Source of the DNA: JBDTVS01 sp040007095
Lineage (GTDB): Bacteria > Acidobacteriota > Vicinamibacteria > Vicinamibacterales > CAVVIG01
DNA length: 14,174 nucleotides
Reading direction: 5' to 3'
Assembly (NCBI GenBank): GCA_040007095.1
Contig: JBDTVS010000237.1
Coordinates: forward strand, 1-14,174
In this document: piece by piece, positions 1 to 6,084 of the stretch
How positions within the stretch are numbered: position 1 is the first letter of the stretch
How the letters are laid out: every line of letters starts with the position of its first letter
The notes under the pieces: model-generated
What the model was told of the DNA's origin: nothing
Seen by the model: only the letters and a program-made list of their open reading frames with translations
The model's database searches: none
Position numbers and translations under genes: made by a program

Positions 1-95
1 CTCAGATACTCCCGGTATCCTCGGTCGTCGCGCCTTGCCACGCGGGCGCCGCGCGGGGAAGCCGTGTACTAAATCGTCGAACGCAGGACACTAGC
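1..95. other. Unassigned edge sequence downstream of isocitrate dehydrogenase
   Basis: No gene can be supported here. On the plus strand one frame is open from the window edge to a TAA at 70-72 and could be the last 23 codons of a gene entering from outside. On the minus strand a GTG at 39-41 opens 13 codons that run off the edge. Both are too short to judge. I see no clear terminator hairpin after the isocitrate dehydrogenase stop. Confidence 0.3.
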
Positions 96-1127
96 TCAGG
101 CGGGTGGCTTCTCATCGGTTCGCGCCGCCTCGATCGCCCGGCGGATGGCGTCCGCAAGCTCCGTCGTGCTTGCGGTGCCGCCGAGGTCGCGGGTGCGGAC
201 CTCGCCCGCTACGAGCACGCGACCGAGCGCATCCATGATGCGGTCGGCCGCTGCCCCTTCGTCGAGATGCCGCAGCATCAGCACCGCTGACAGCAGGAGC
301 GCGATCGGATTCGCCAGATTCTTGCCGGCGATGTCGGGCGCGCTGCCATGCACGGCTTCGAATACGGCGAGATCCGTGCCGTGATTCGCCGCGCCGACAA
401 CGCCGAGACCGCCGACCAGGCCGGCGCACAAATCCGAGACGATGTCGCCGTACAGGTTCGGCATGACGAGCACATCGAACTGCGAGGGATTCATCACCAG
501 TTGCATGCAGGCGGCGTCGACGATTCGCTCGTCGTACTGGATGTCCGGCCAGGCGCGCGCCACCACCCGCGCGCTCTCGAGAAACAGGCCGTCGCTCATC
601 TTCATGATGTTCGCCTTGTGAACGGCCGTGACTCTCTTGCGTCCGTGACGGCGGGCGTAGGCGAACGCGAACTGCGCGATGCGCGTCGACGCGCGCTCGG
701 TGATGATCTTCAGGCTCTCGACAACGCCGGGCACGACCTGGTGCTCGAGCCCGGCGTACAGATCCTCGGTGTTCTCGCGGACGATCACCAGGTTGACGTT
801 GTCGAACCGAGAGTGCACCCCGGGCAGATTCCACACCGGCCGCAGGTTGGAATACAGATCGAGCGCCTTGCGCAGCCCCACGTTGATGCTGGCGAACCCT
901 TCGCCGATTGGCGTCGTGACCGGCCCTTTCAACGCAACCTTGTTGCGTCTGACGGAATCGATGAGCGCAACCGGCAGGGCGGTGCCCAATCGCTGAAACG
1001 CCAGCAGGCCCGCGACGTGATGCTCCCACTCGATCGAGACTCCCGCGGTGGCCAGAATCCGGACGACCGCCTCGGTCACTTCCGGACCAATTCCGTCGCC
1101 GGGGATGAGCGTGATGGTATGGGTCAT
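96..1127 (-). CDS. NAD-dependent isocitrate dehydrogenase (isocitrate/isopropylmalate dehydrogenase family)
   Basis: The 343-residue protein should oxidatively decarboxylate isocitrate to 2-oxoglutarate in the TCA cycle, in the cytoplasm. It opens with the family motif LIPGDGIGPEV. It also has the substrate-loop region SINVGLRKALDLYSNLRPV, ENTEDLYAGLEH, the VHKANIMKMSDGLF block, the metal-binding segment MPNLYGDIVSDLCAGL and the nucleotide-binding segment EAVHGSAPDIAGKNLANPIA. The wording is closest to mitochondrial IDH3 and short bacterial NAD-type enzymes, not the ~415-residue NADP enzyme of E. coli. An ATG seven codons upstream (1148) would overlap the preceding gene, and the family motif begins right after the ATG at 1127, so I use 1127. 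That start lies 7 nt after the stop of the upstream membrane gene, so the two are probably co-transcribed. Substrate could be isopropylmalate or homoisocitrate, but the residue blocks favour isocitrate. NAD preference is inferred from similarity. Confidence 0.9.
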   Translation of the reverse strand: MTHTITLIPGDGIGPEVTEAVVRILATAGVSIEWEHHVAGLLAFQRLGTALPVALIDSVRRNKVALKGPVTTPIGEGFASINVGLRKALDLYSNLRPVWNLPGVHSRFDNVNLVIVRENTEDLYAGLEHQVVPGVVESLKIITERASTRIAQFAFAYARRHGRKRVTAVHKANIMKMSDGLFLESARVVARAWPDIQYDERIVDAACMQLVMNPSQFDVLVMPNLYGDIVSDLCAGLVGGLGVVGAANHGTDLAVFEAVHGSAPDIAGKNLANPIALLLSAVLMLRHLDEGAAADRIMDALGRVLVAGEVRTRDLGGTASTTELADAIRRAIEAARTDEKPPA

Positions 1128-1134
1128 CGTCTTG

Positions 1135-1464
1135 CTACTCGCGAGCATACCAGGACAGGAGGATCAGTCCGATGGCGATGTTGAGCGCGGTCGGCATGAT
1201 CGACGTCACCGACATGATGTGAGCGTAGGTGACGATGGTCAGCATCAGGACGACGAGGCCCGTGCGAAACGGGAAGGCGCGCGGCGGCGGGCCGACGAAC
1301 TTGAGCAGGAACAGCGACACCACCACGGCCGCGCCACACGTGTACGCCAGCTGGCGGGAGAGGGGAGGGACGCGCGCCAGGTCGGCGTTGATCCAGAATG
1401 GCGTCACCATCCCGCCCATCCAGATCGCGAGCGCGACGAGCGCGACGTACCGGGCGACGAACAC
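1135..1464 (-). CDS. Small four-helix membrane protein (DUF4149/TMEM205-like)
   Basis: This 109-residue protein is almost entirely hydrophobic, with likely membrane segments near residues 4-22, 40-57, 67-85 and 91-107 and short loops between them. The length, the four-helix layout and an early WMGGM motif followed by a loop resemble the DUF4149/TMEM205 group of uncharacterised membrane proteins. That assignment is from memory of the family style and is not certain. The start is a GTG at 1464, the only in-frame start near a good promoter box: a TATAAT on the minus strand (1476 to 1471) ends 6 nt upstream, so the transcript would begin at the GTG itself. Isocitrate dehydrogenase follows after 7 nt. 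No function can be named. Confidence 0.7.
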   Translation of the reverse strand: MFVARYVALVALAIWMGGMVTPFWINADLARVPPLSRQLAYTCGAAVVVSLFLLKFVGPPPRAFPFRTGLVVLMLTIVTYAHIMSVTSIMPTALNIAIGLILLSWYARE

Positions 1465-1470
1465 CCGGTC

Positions 1471-1478
1471 ATTATAAT
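1471..1478. promoter_or_regulatory. Palindromic shared -10 box for divergent leaderless genes
   Basis: The octamer ATTATAAT is its own reverse complement, so it contains TATAAT on both strands (1473-1478 plus, 1476-1471 minus). Counting the last T as -7, the expected +1 is 1485 on the plus strand, exactly the A of the ATG, and 1464 on the minus strand, exactly the G of the GTG. Only 20 bp separate the two start codons, and neither has a Shine-Dalgarno motif in that space. No good -35 hexamer is visible in either direction. Symmetric -10 elements that fire both ways are known in bacteria; that this one does is inference. Confidence 0.7.
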
Positions 1479-1484
1479 TGCCTC

Positions 1485-2360
1485 ATGGAAGGCGCCGCGA
1501 TCGATTGGATGACCGAAACGGTGCTGGCGGCGCTCGAGCACGGCGACTCCGTCGATGCCACCGCCCTGACGTTTCTGCTGCGACGCTTCCGCGACACCGA
1601 CCGCGCCGACCTGCGCGACGCGCTGGAGCCGGCGCTCGCGGGCGGACTCGAGCGCCAGACCTTGGCCGACTCGATCGGCGAGCGCGCGGCGTGGCTCACG
1701 CTGTTCGCCGACGCGCTGACCCTTTCGGCGGACGATCGATTGCTCGCGGCCACGACCACCTTGCTCGGTTCGCTGCAGCGCGAATGGGGGCGCTCAAAAG
1801 AGGTCGAGGATGCGTCCGTCTCGGTCGATGCATCGCTGCGTGCGTGCAGCCTGCTCGACCTCTCGTCGATCGCTCCCCACGCCGTCGACGAGCTCGAGCG
1901 GATTGTCGCGGCCGCCTACCGCCCCGGCGAAGGGCTCGCGCACGACCTCCACGATCGTACGGCTGGAAGCGGACAGCTGGCCGACCACATATTTCTGGCG
2001 TCGGCATTGCTGACGGCCTACGAAATCAGCGGCCGGCTGCCATATTCGATGCTGGCGGAAGAGCTCGTTCAGGTGGCGCGCCACATTCATTGGAGCGAGG
2101 TCGAGGGTTGCTTCGAGAGCACGTCGAGCAGTCGTTGGGACGCGTTCCGCCTGAACTGCGAGGCCGCTCGTGTGCTGTGCCGGCTTGGCGCGCTGCACAA
2201 TGACCGGGGCTACCGCGCCGCAGCGGTCATTCGCTCCGACGCGGCGTACGCCGATGCTGCGACGAGCATTTTGCGCGCACAGGACAGCTGCTGTCGCGAA
2301 TTCGGCGTGTTGGGCGCCGTCTACGGCCTGGCGCTCTCGGAACGCCTCGCCTTGGGCTGA
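1485..2360 (+). CDS. Hypothetical alpha-helical protein, possibly an alpha/alpha-toroid fold
   Basis: I do not recognise this 291-residue protein with confidence. It lacks a signal peptide and membrane segments and appears almost wholly alpha-helical, rich in Ala, Leu, Asp, Glu and Arg. The segment around residues 167-203 (DHIFLASALLTAYEISGR, then LAEELVQVARHIHW) resembles the helical-hairpin repeats in the C-terminal part of YyaL/DUF255 thioredoxin-fold proteins and of six-hairpin glycosidases, but no thioredoxin domain precedes it. This resemblance is by eye only. The ATG at 1485 is chosen because a TATAAT box ends 6 nt upstream, giving a leaderless transcript. A longer reading frame back to 1398 would cover the promoter and the start of the divergent gene, so I reject it. 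A cysteine pair (CC) lies near the C-terminus. Confidence 0.75.
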   Translation: MEGAAIDWMTETVLAALEHGDSVDATALTFLLRRFRDTDRADLRDALEPALAGGLERQTLADSIGERAAWLTLFADALTLSADDRLLAATTTLLGSLQREWGRSKEVEDASVSVDASLRACSLLDLSSIAPHAVDELERIVAAAYRPGEGLAHDLHDRTAGSGQLADHIFLASALLTAYEISGRLPYSMLAEELVQVARHIHWSEVEGCFESTSSSRWDAFRLNCEAARVLCRLGALHNDRGYRAAAVIRSDAAYADAATSILRAQDSCCREFGVLGAVYGLALSERLALG

Positions 2361-2410
2361 GATCGCAGCGCATTGAACTAGAATCCGATCAGACGTCCGC
2401 CACCTGAACC

Positions 2411-2460
2411 CTTGAGAACTCGAAACTTGACGCAACGAGTCAAGTTTCGGGGCTCGCAAG
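2411..2460 (+). terminator. Long imperfect hairpin after the hypothetical gene
   Basis: The core is a perfect 11-bp stem, CGAAACTTGAC (2421-2431) against GTCAAGTTTCG (2439-2449), with a 7-nt loop. Pairing continues outward with a few mismatches to CTTG (2411) and CAAG (2460), giving a hairpin of about 50 nt. It lies 51 nt beyond the stop of the upstream gene. No run of T follows, so intrinsic termination is plausible but not classical. Each arm contains a repeated GAAACTTG-like unit, so it may be a repeat-derived element. Confidence 0.5.
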
Positions 2461-2467
2461 TGACCTA

Positions 2468-2503
2468 TAGCGGGCTGAGGCCCTTGGGGCCGGAGGCCCG
2501 CTA
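2468..2503 (+). other. Second hairpin, in the transketolase leader
   Basis: TAGCGGGC (2468-2475) pairs perfectly with GCCCGCTA (2496-2503). Inside it GGCCC (2479-2483) pairs with GGGCC (2487-2491) over a 3-nt loop, so the whole element is very stable. It ends 10 nt before the GGAG ribosome-binding site of the transketolase gene. It could be a second terminator half, a leader or attenuator structure, or a 5' stabilising hairpin. The sequence does not decide between these. Confidence 0.5.
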
Positions 2504-2513
2504 GAACTTCCCT

Positions 2514-2517
2514 GGAG
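2514..2517 (+). promoter_or_regulatory. Ribosome-binding site that decides a TTG start
   Basis: GGAG at 2514-2517 sits 6 nt upstream of the TTG at 2524. No ATG or GTG gives a better family N-terminus, so this motif is the main support for the TTG start of transketolase. Confidence 0.6.
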
Positions 2518-2523
2518 CCACCC

Positions 2524-4386
2524 TTGGACCGATCGACGCTCATTCCCGCCCTCCGCAATATCGCGACCCGGCTGCGAATCGATTCGGCCGTTTCGACCTC
2601 CGAGGCCGGGAGCGGACACCCGACCAGTTGCTGTTCGGCCGCGGATATCGTAGCCGCGCTGTTCTTCGCGGAGATGCGGTTCGATCCCACGCAGCCGCAC
2701 AATCGCGACAGCGATCGCTTCGTGCTCTCGAAAGGGCATGCGGCGCCGCTCTTGTACTCGGCGTGGGCGGAGGCGGGCGCATTCGATCGGTCCGAGCTGT
2801 TGAAGCTGCGGACGCTCGGCTCCGATCTCGAGGGTCATCCGACCCCTCGCCTGGCGTTTGTGGACGTCGCGACAGGATCGCTCGGGCAGGGCATTTGTGC
2901 CGCGGTTGGCAGTGCGCTCAACGCACGTCGGATTCAATCCGATTACCGCACCTACTGCCTGCTCGGCGACGGTGAATCGGCCGAGGGATCTGTCTGGGAA
3001 GCCGCCGACGTCGCCGTGATGCAGAAGCTCGACACGCTCTGCGGCCTGACCGACGTCAACGCGCTCGGCCAGAGCCGTCCGACGATGTGGCAGCACGATA
3101 TGGAGGCGTTCGCCGGGCGTTGGCGCGCGTTTGGCTGGCACGCCATCGTCGTCGACGGGCACGATCTGGGCGCGTTGCTCGACGCCTTCGCCGAAGCGCG
3201 CGTCACCAAAGGCCGCCCCACCATGATTCTGGCGCGCACGATCAAGGGCAAGGGCGTGTCGTTCACGGAAGGCAAAGAAGGCTGGCACGGACGGGCATTC
3301 AAGAAGGGCGAGGAACTCGATCGGGCGCTCGCGGAGCTCAACGGTCAGTTCGTGCCGCAAGCTGATGGGGTCGATCTCGCCGGAAGCATTCAAAAGCCAT
3401 CAGCCACCTCGCGGCCGCCGGAGGCTCCCCAGGCCCCTGCGCCGCCCACCTACAAACTGGGCGAGGAGGTGGCGACCCGCGAGGCGTACGGGACGGCGCT
3501 CGCGAAAATGGCGGCCGCAGACTCGCGCGTCGTCGCCCTGGACGCCGACGTGAAAAACTCGACCTTCAGCGACAGATTCGAGAAAGTGGCGCCGGATCGC
3601 TTCTACGAGAACTTCATCGCCGAGCAGGTGATGGTGGGCGCAGCCATGGGGCTCGCGGCGCGCGGCGCGATTCCCTTTCCCTCGACGTTTGCCTGCTTTC
3701 TCGCGCGGGCCGCGGACTTCGTGCGAATGGCGGCGATTAGCGGCGTGGGCGTCAAATTTTCCGGGTCGCACGCGGGCGTGTCGATCGGCGAAGACGGGCC
3801 GTCCCAGATGGCGCTCGAGGATCTCGCGATGTTCCGTGCCGAGCCGAACATCACCGTGCTGTATCCCTGCGACGCGGTCAGCACCGAGAAGCTGGTCAGG
3901 GTCATGGCATATCACCCCGGCGCCGCGTACATGCGAACCAGTCGTCCGAAGACGCCGGTGATCTACGCGAACGACGAAACGTTCGATGTGGGCGGACTGA
4001 AAGTGCTGCGGGAAAGTCCCGACGACGTGGCGACGGTGATCGGGGCCGGCGTCACGGTGTTCGAGGCGCTGAAGGCGTACGATCAGCTGAAGGCTGCCGG
4101 CCGGTTGATTCGCGTCATCGATCTCTACTCGGTCTCGCCGGTGGACGAAGCGGGGCTGGTCGCCGCCGGACGCGCGACTCACGGCCGTCTGATCACCGTC
4201 GAGGATCACTATTCCGCCGGCGGTATTGGCGACGCCGTGGCGATGGCGGTCGCCGACGCGGGGTTGGCCGTTCGACGCCTCGCCGTCCGTGAGATTCCGC
4301 GCAGCGGCAAGCCTGAGGAATTGCTGGAACGGTTCGGCATCTCGGCCCGCCACATTGTCGACGCGGTCAACGGCGCGGTCGCATAG
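2524..4386 (+). CDS. tkt: Transketolase, short single-chain form
   Basis: The 620-residue thiamine-diphosphate enzyme transfers two-carbon units between sugar phosphates in the non-oxidative pentose phosphate pathway (cytoplasm, dimer). The N-terminal pyrimidine-interacting-partner domain begins with STSEAGSGHPTSCCSAADI. It contains the diphosphate/Mg motif GDGESAEG (about 148-155) ending in DVNALGQS with Asn179. A Pro/Ala-rich linker lies near residues 290-310. The C-terminal half carries the catalytic Glu367 in FIAEQVMVGAAMGLA, followed by SHAGVSIGEDGPSQMALED and a final Rossmann-like domain with VIDLYSVSPVD. The length matches the ~620-residue animal-type transketolases, not the ~660-residue E. 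coli type. In many bacteria this type is split into two genes, but here both halves are one chain. The start is TTG with GGAG 6 nt upstream. A stable hairpin lies just before the ribosome site. It converges on the Spy-like gene. Confidence 0.93.
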   Translation: MDRSTLIPALRNIATRLRIDSAVSTSEAGSGHPTSCCSAADIVAALFFAEMRFDPTQPHNRDSDRFVLSKGHAAPLLYSAWAEAGAFDRSELLKLRTLGSDLEGHPTPRLAFVDVATGSLGQGICAAVGSALNARRIQSDYRTYCLLGDGESAEGSVWEAADVAVMQKLDTLCGLTDVNALGQSRPTMWQHDMEAFAGRWRAFGWHAIVVDGHDLGALLDAFAEARVTKGRPTMILARTIKGKGVSFTEGKEGWHGRAFKKGEELDRALAELNGQFVPQADGVDLAGSIQKPSATSRPPEAPQAPAPPTYKLGEEVATREAYGTALAKMAAADSRVVALDADVKNSTFSDRFEKVAPDRFYENFIAEQVMVGAAMGLAARGAIPFPSTFACFLARAADFVRMAAISGVGVKFSGSHAGVSIGEDGPSQMALEDLAMFRAEPNITVLYPCDAVSTEKLVRVMAYHPGAAYMRTSRPKTPVIYANDETFDVGGLKVLRESPDDVATVIGAGVTVFEALKAYDQLKAAGRLIRVIDLYSVSPVDEAGLVAAGRATHGRLITVEDHYSAGGIGDAVAMAVADAGLAVRRLAVREIPRSGKPEELLERFGISARHIVDAVNGAVA

Positions 4387-4392
4387 CCTTCA

Positions 4393-4473
4393 ACGCTGAG
4401 ACCGTCGGGAGGAGACCCACGACCTTTCGGGGATCTCCTCCGAGCGCGCTCGCGGCGCGGCCGTGCTCAGCGT
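4393..4473. terminator. Nested hairpin between convergent genes (bidirectional terminator)
   Basis: The inner stem GGAGGAGA (4408-4415) pairs with TCTCCTCC (4434-4441), and CCC/GGG pairing extends it inward past a bulged A. An outer stem ACGCTGAG (4393-4400) pairs with CTCAGCGT (4466-4473), overlapping the stop codon of the Spy-like gene. A palindrome GAGCGCGCTC lies at 4442-4451. Placed between the 3' ends of two facing genes, it is best read as a terminator for both strands. There is no T-tract. Confidence 0.6.
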
Positions 4474-4988
4474 CGGCCCGGACCATTGCCGCGTCGGCCC
4501 CCCTTGGACTCGATGTCCTTCAGCTTCGCCTGTTGATCGGCCGTCAGGAGTTGCAGCAGCTCACCGCGCGCTCGCGCCCGGGCCACGGAGGCGTCGGCGT
4601 CAATCGCCGCGAGCTCGGCGCTTCGCTGGCGAATGAGGACTTCGTCGAACTGAGGCGACTCGATCGCCGCCTGCTGGGCGCGGCGGGCCTGCTGTTCGCG
4701 GTCGAGCAGTCCCTTCCACTCGTCGGCATGCGACTGTGCGATCGACTTCATCTGGTCTTTTTGCGCGTCGCTCAGCTCGAGCTGCGACGCCATCATCGCC
4801 ATCGGCCCGAGGAAGCCCATCAGCCCGCCTCCGGGTCCACCCGGTCCGCCCGGCCCGCGCCCGCGACCGCCGCGAAACGGAGCCGGGTCGCCGTTCGTAT
4901 TCTGAGCAGAGGCATAACCCGCGGCCATGCTCAATGCCAGAATCATGACTCCTGCTTTGAGGCCGAGCGCGTTGATTCTACGAGTCAT
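4467..4988 (-). CDS. Spy/CpxP-like periplasmic LTxxQ-motif protein
   Basis: This 173-residue protein has a clear signal peptide: a basic start MTRR, a hydrophobic stretch and a likely cleavage at ASA|QN (about residue 28). A Gly/Arg/Pro-rich linker (about 39-56) follows, then a helical domain rich in Gln, Ala and Arg. Two degenerate LTxxQ motifs mark the family: LSDAQ (72-76) and LTADQ (148-152). Known relatives are periplasmic chaperone-like or stress-sensing proteins (Spy, CpxP, metal-resistance CnrX-like). The Arg/Gly-rich C-terminus (GGRRGNGPGRR) is very basic. A good ribosome site, AAGGAG, lies 8 nt before the ATG. The gene diverges from an OmpR-type regulator, as cpxP does from cpxR in E. 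coli, suggesting control by that regulator. The precise ligand is unknown. Confidence 0.8.
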   Translation of the reverse strand: MTRRINALGLKAGVMILALSMAAGYASAQNTNGDPAPFRGGRGRGPGGPGGPGGGLMGFLGPMAMMASQLELSDAQKDQMKSIAQSHADEWKGLLDREQQARRAQQAAIESPQFDEVLIRQRSAELAAIDADASVARARARGELLQLLTADQQAKLKDIESKGGRRGNGPGRR

Positions 4989-4996
4989 CGACGTTT

Positions 4997-5002
4997 CTCC
5001 TT
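4997..5002 (-). promoter_or_regulatory. Strong Shine-Dalgarno of the Spy-like gene
   Basis: On the minus strand AAGGAG lies 8 nt upstream of the ATG at 4988. It shows that canonical ribosome sites are used here, in contrast to the genes with no leader. Confidence 0.7.
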
Positions 5003-5026
5003 GTCTGAACCGTGCTGCCTGAAGGT

Positions 5027-5048
5027 CAAGCCGGACCAGGCCGGCTTG
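5027..5048. promoter_or_regulatory. Inverted repeat between the Spy-like gene and the response regulator
   Basis: CAAGCCGG (5027-5034) and CCGGCTTG (5041-5048) form a perfect 8-bp dyad with a 6-nt spacer. It lies 39 bp upstream of the Spy-like start and 69 bp upstream of the response regulator start. On the minus strand it overlaps a TTGACC that could serve as a -35. It may be a regulator operator or a leader hairpin. OmpR-family proteins usually bind direct repeats, so binding by the neighbouring regulator is not assured. Confidence 0.4.
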
Positions 5049-5116
5049 CTCTCTAACGTTTCATCATATTGGACGGCCACTCGGTGACCCTTCGATGGAC
5101 GGTTGGTGACAAAACT

Positions 5117-5842
5117 ATGGCAAACGCTCCGCGCGTGTTGATCGTCGAGGACGAAGCCAATATCCGGGAGCTCGTGTCGCTGCACCTCGGTATCGAAGGG
5201 TACGCATGCGAAGGAGTCGGCGACGGCCGGACGGCACTTGGCCGTGTCGAGGCGGCGCGCTTCGATCTGCTCGTCCTCGACCTCATGATTCCAGGGATTG
5301 ATGGCCTGGCGTTGTGCCGTGCCGTGCGCAACGGCCGGCTGAACCAGGATGTCCCGATCCTGATGCTGACCGCGCGCCGGGAGGAATCCGACAAGGTCGT
5401 GGGCCTCGAGAGTGGCGCGGACGATTATCTGACCAAGCCGTTTGGCGTGCGGGAGCTCGTGGCGCGCAGCCGGGCGCTGCTTCGGCGGCCGCGGCCAAGC
5501 GCCGCGCCGCCGCTTCGGGACGAGGACGGGCGTCAGGCGATCCGGGTACACGGGATGGAGGTCGATCCGGCGCGACGACGGGTGCGCGTGGACGGCCGCG
5601 ATGTGGAATTGACGGATCAGGAGTTCCGGCTGCTGCATCTGCTTGCCTCCAACGCGGGCATCGTGTTCAGCCGCGAAGCGCTGTTGGCCAAGATCTGGCG
5701 GGGCGACACCTTCGTGACGGTACGGAGCGTGGACACACTCGTGAAGAGACTACGCCGGCGGATCGAGCCGGATCCGGCCCACCCGCGCTGCCTTTTGACG
5801 GTGTGGGGCGTCGGCTACAAGTTCGCCGACGTGCCGGGTTGA
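5117..5842 (+). CDS. OmpR/PhoB-family response regulator
   Basis: This 241-residue two-domain regulator has a receiver domain (about 5-122) with acidic pocket Glu11-Asp12, phospho-acceptor Asp55 in LLVLDLMIPGIDG, Thr85 in LMLTAR and Lys106 in YLTKPF. It is followed by an OmpR-type winged-helix DNA-binding domain (about 140-238) with VELTDQEFRLLHLLASN, an SREALLAKIW segment, TVRSVDTLVKRLRRRI and the closing VWGVGYKF. The start is the ATG at 5117, directly followed by RVLIVEDE; the extra 16 codons of the longer frame are not family-like. No histidine kinase follows, so within the window it is an orphan. The divergent Spy/CpxP-like gene is an obvious candidate target, by analogy with Cpx. Which signal it answers cannot be read from sequence. 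Confidence 0.9.
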   Translation: MANAPRVLIVEDEANIRELVSLHLGIEGYACEGVGDGRTALGRVEAARFDLLVLDLMIPGIDGLALCRAVRNGRLNQDVPILMLTARREESDKVVGLESGADDYLTKPFGVRELVARSRALLRRPRPSAAPPLRDEDGRQAIRVHGMEVDPARRRVRVDGRDVELTDQEFRLLHLLASNAGIVFSREALLAKIWRGDTFVTVRSVDTLVKRLRRRIEPDPAHPRCLLTVWGVGYKFADVPG

Positions 5843-5847
5843 GCCTC

Positions 5848-5892
5848 CTCAGAGACCACGGTGAGCGCAGAGCTCGCCGAGACCGCGGAGCA
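5848..5892. repeat. Nine-bp tandem repeat, five degenerate copies
   Basis: Five consecutive 9-mers can be laid out from 5848: CTCAGAGAC, CACGGTGAG, CGCAGAGCT, CGCCGAGAC, CGCGGAGCA (rough consensus CGCnGAGAC). The array starts 5 bp after the response regulator stop codon. There is no inverted mate nearby. The copies are degenerate, so this is an old or drifting array. Confidence 0.5.
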
Positions 5893-5922
5893 GCACGCCT
5901 GCGTCGCCCCACCGTGGACGTG

Positions 5923-6012
5923 TCACGGACGCGACACTATCGTGAGAAGCTTCCCGATTGCGTAGACGAGCACCGGGCCGCCGACGATGACCCATCCGAG
6001 CCACTTTTTCAT
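5923..6012 (-). CDS. Possible 29-residue single-span membrane peptide
   Basis: An ATG at 6012 opens 29 codons ending in TGA at 5923. The product begins MKKWLGWVIVGGPVLVYAI and ends with a basic TIVSRP tail: two lysines, one hydrophobic span, a short C-terminal segment. This is the pattern of genuine small inner-membrane proteins. Against it, I see no Shine-Dalgarno motif in front of the ATG and no convincing promoter. It lies alone in a 242-bp gap downstream of the membrane protein gene on the same strand, 72 bp after that gene's stop. No function can be named. Confidence 0.4.
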   Translation of the reverse strand: MKKWLGWVIVGGPVLVYAIGKLLTIVSRP

Positions 6013-6059
6013 ACGAGGCAGTTTTTCTCGAGCATTTCTTGTTTTGTACTACGTATAGG

Positions 6060-6081
6060 TGAACAGCGCTCCAACTGTTCA
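6060..6081. other. Seven-bp dyad after the membrane protein gene
   Basis: TGAACAG (6060-6066) and CTGTTCA (6075-6081) form a perfect dyad with an 8-nt spacer, 3 bp past the stop of the membrane protein gene on the minus strand. It could be that gene's terminator hairpin, though no T-run follows, or an operator for the small downstream reading frame. Confidence 0.4.
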
Positions 6082-6084
6082 GTT

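Noticed and set aside
39..41. GTG on the minus strand as start of a new gene after isocitrate dehydrogenase
   Set aside because: Only 13 codons remain before the window edge and there is no ribosome site or promoter box, so it cannot be supported.
1128..1148. ATG at 1148 as start of isocitrate dehydrogenase
   Set aside because: It would overlap the upstream gene and add seven residues not seen in the family. The ATG at 1127 starts at the usual N-terminus.
348..1184. Long plus-strand open frame (278 codons) antisense to isocitrate dehydrogenase
   Set aside because: High GC keeps antisense frames open. The translation is rich in Arg, His, Asp and Gly with no fold-like pattern, and the minus strand carries a complete known family.
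6049..6058. BlaI/MecI-type operator at CTACGTATAG
   Set aside because: Only the outer CTA/TAG halves are symmetric, and no BlaI or M56 peptidase gene is in the window.
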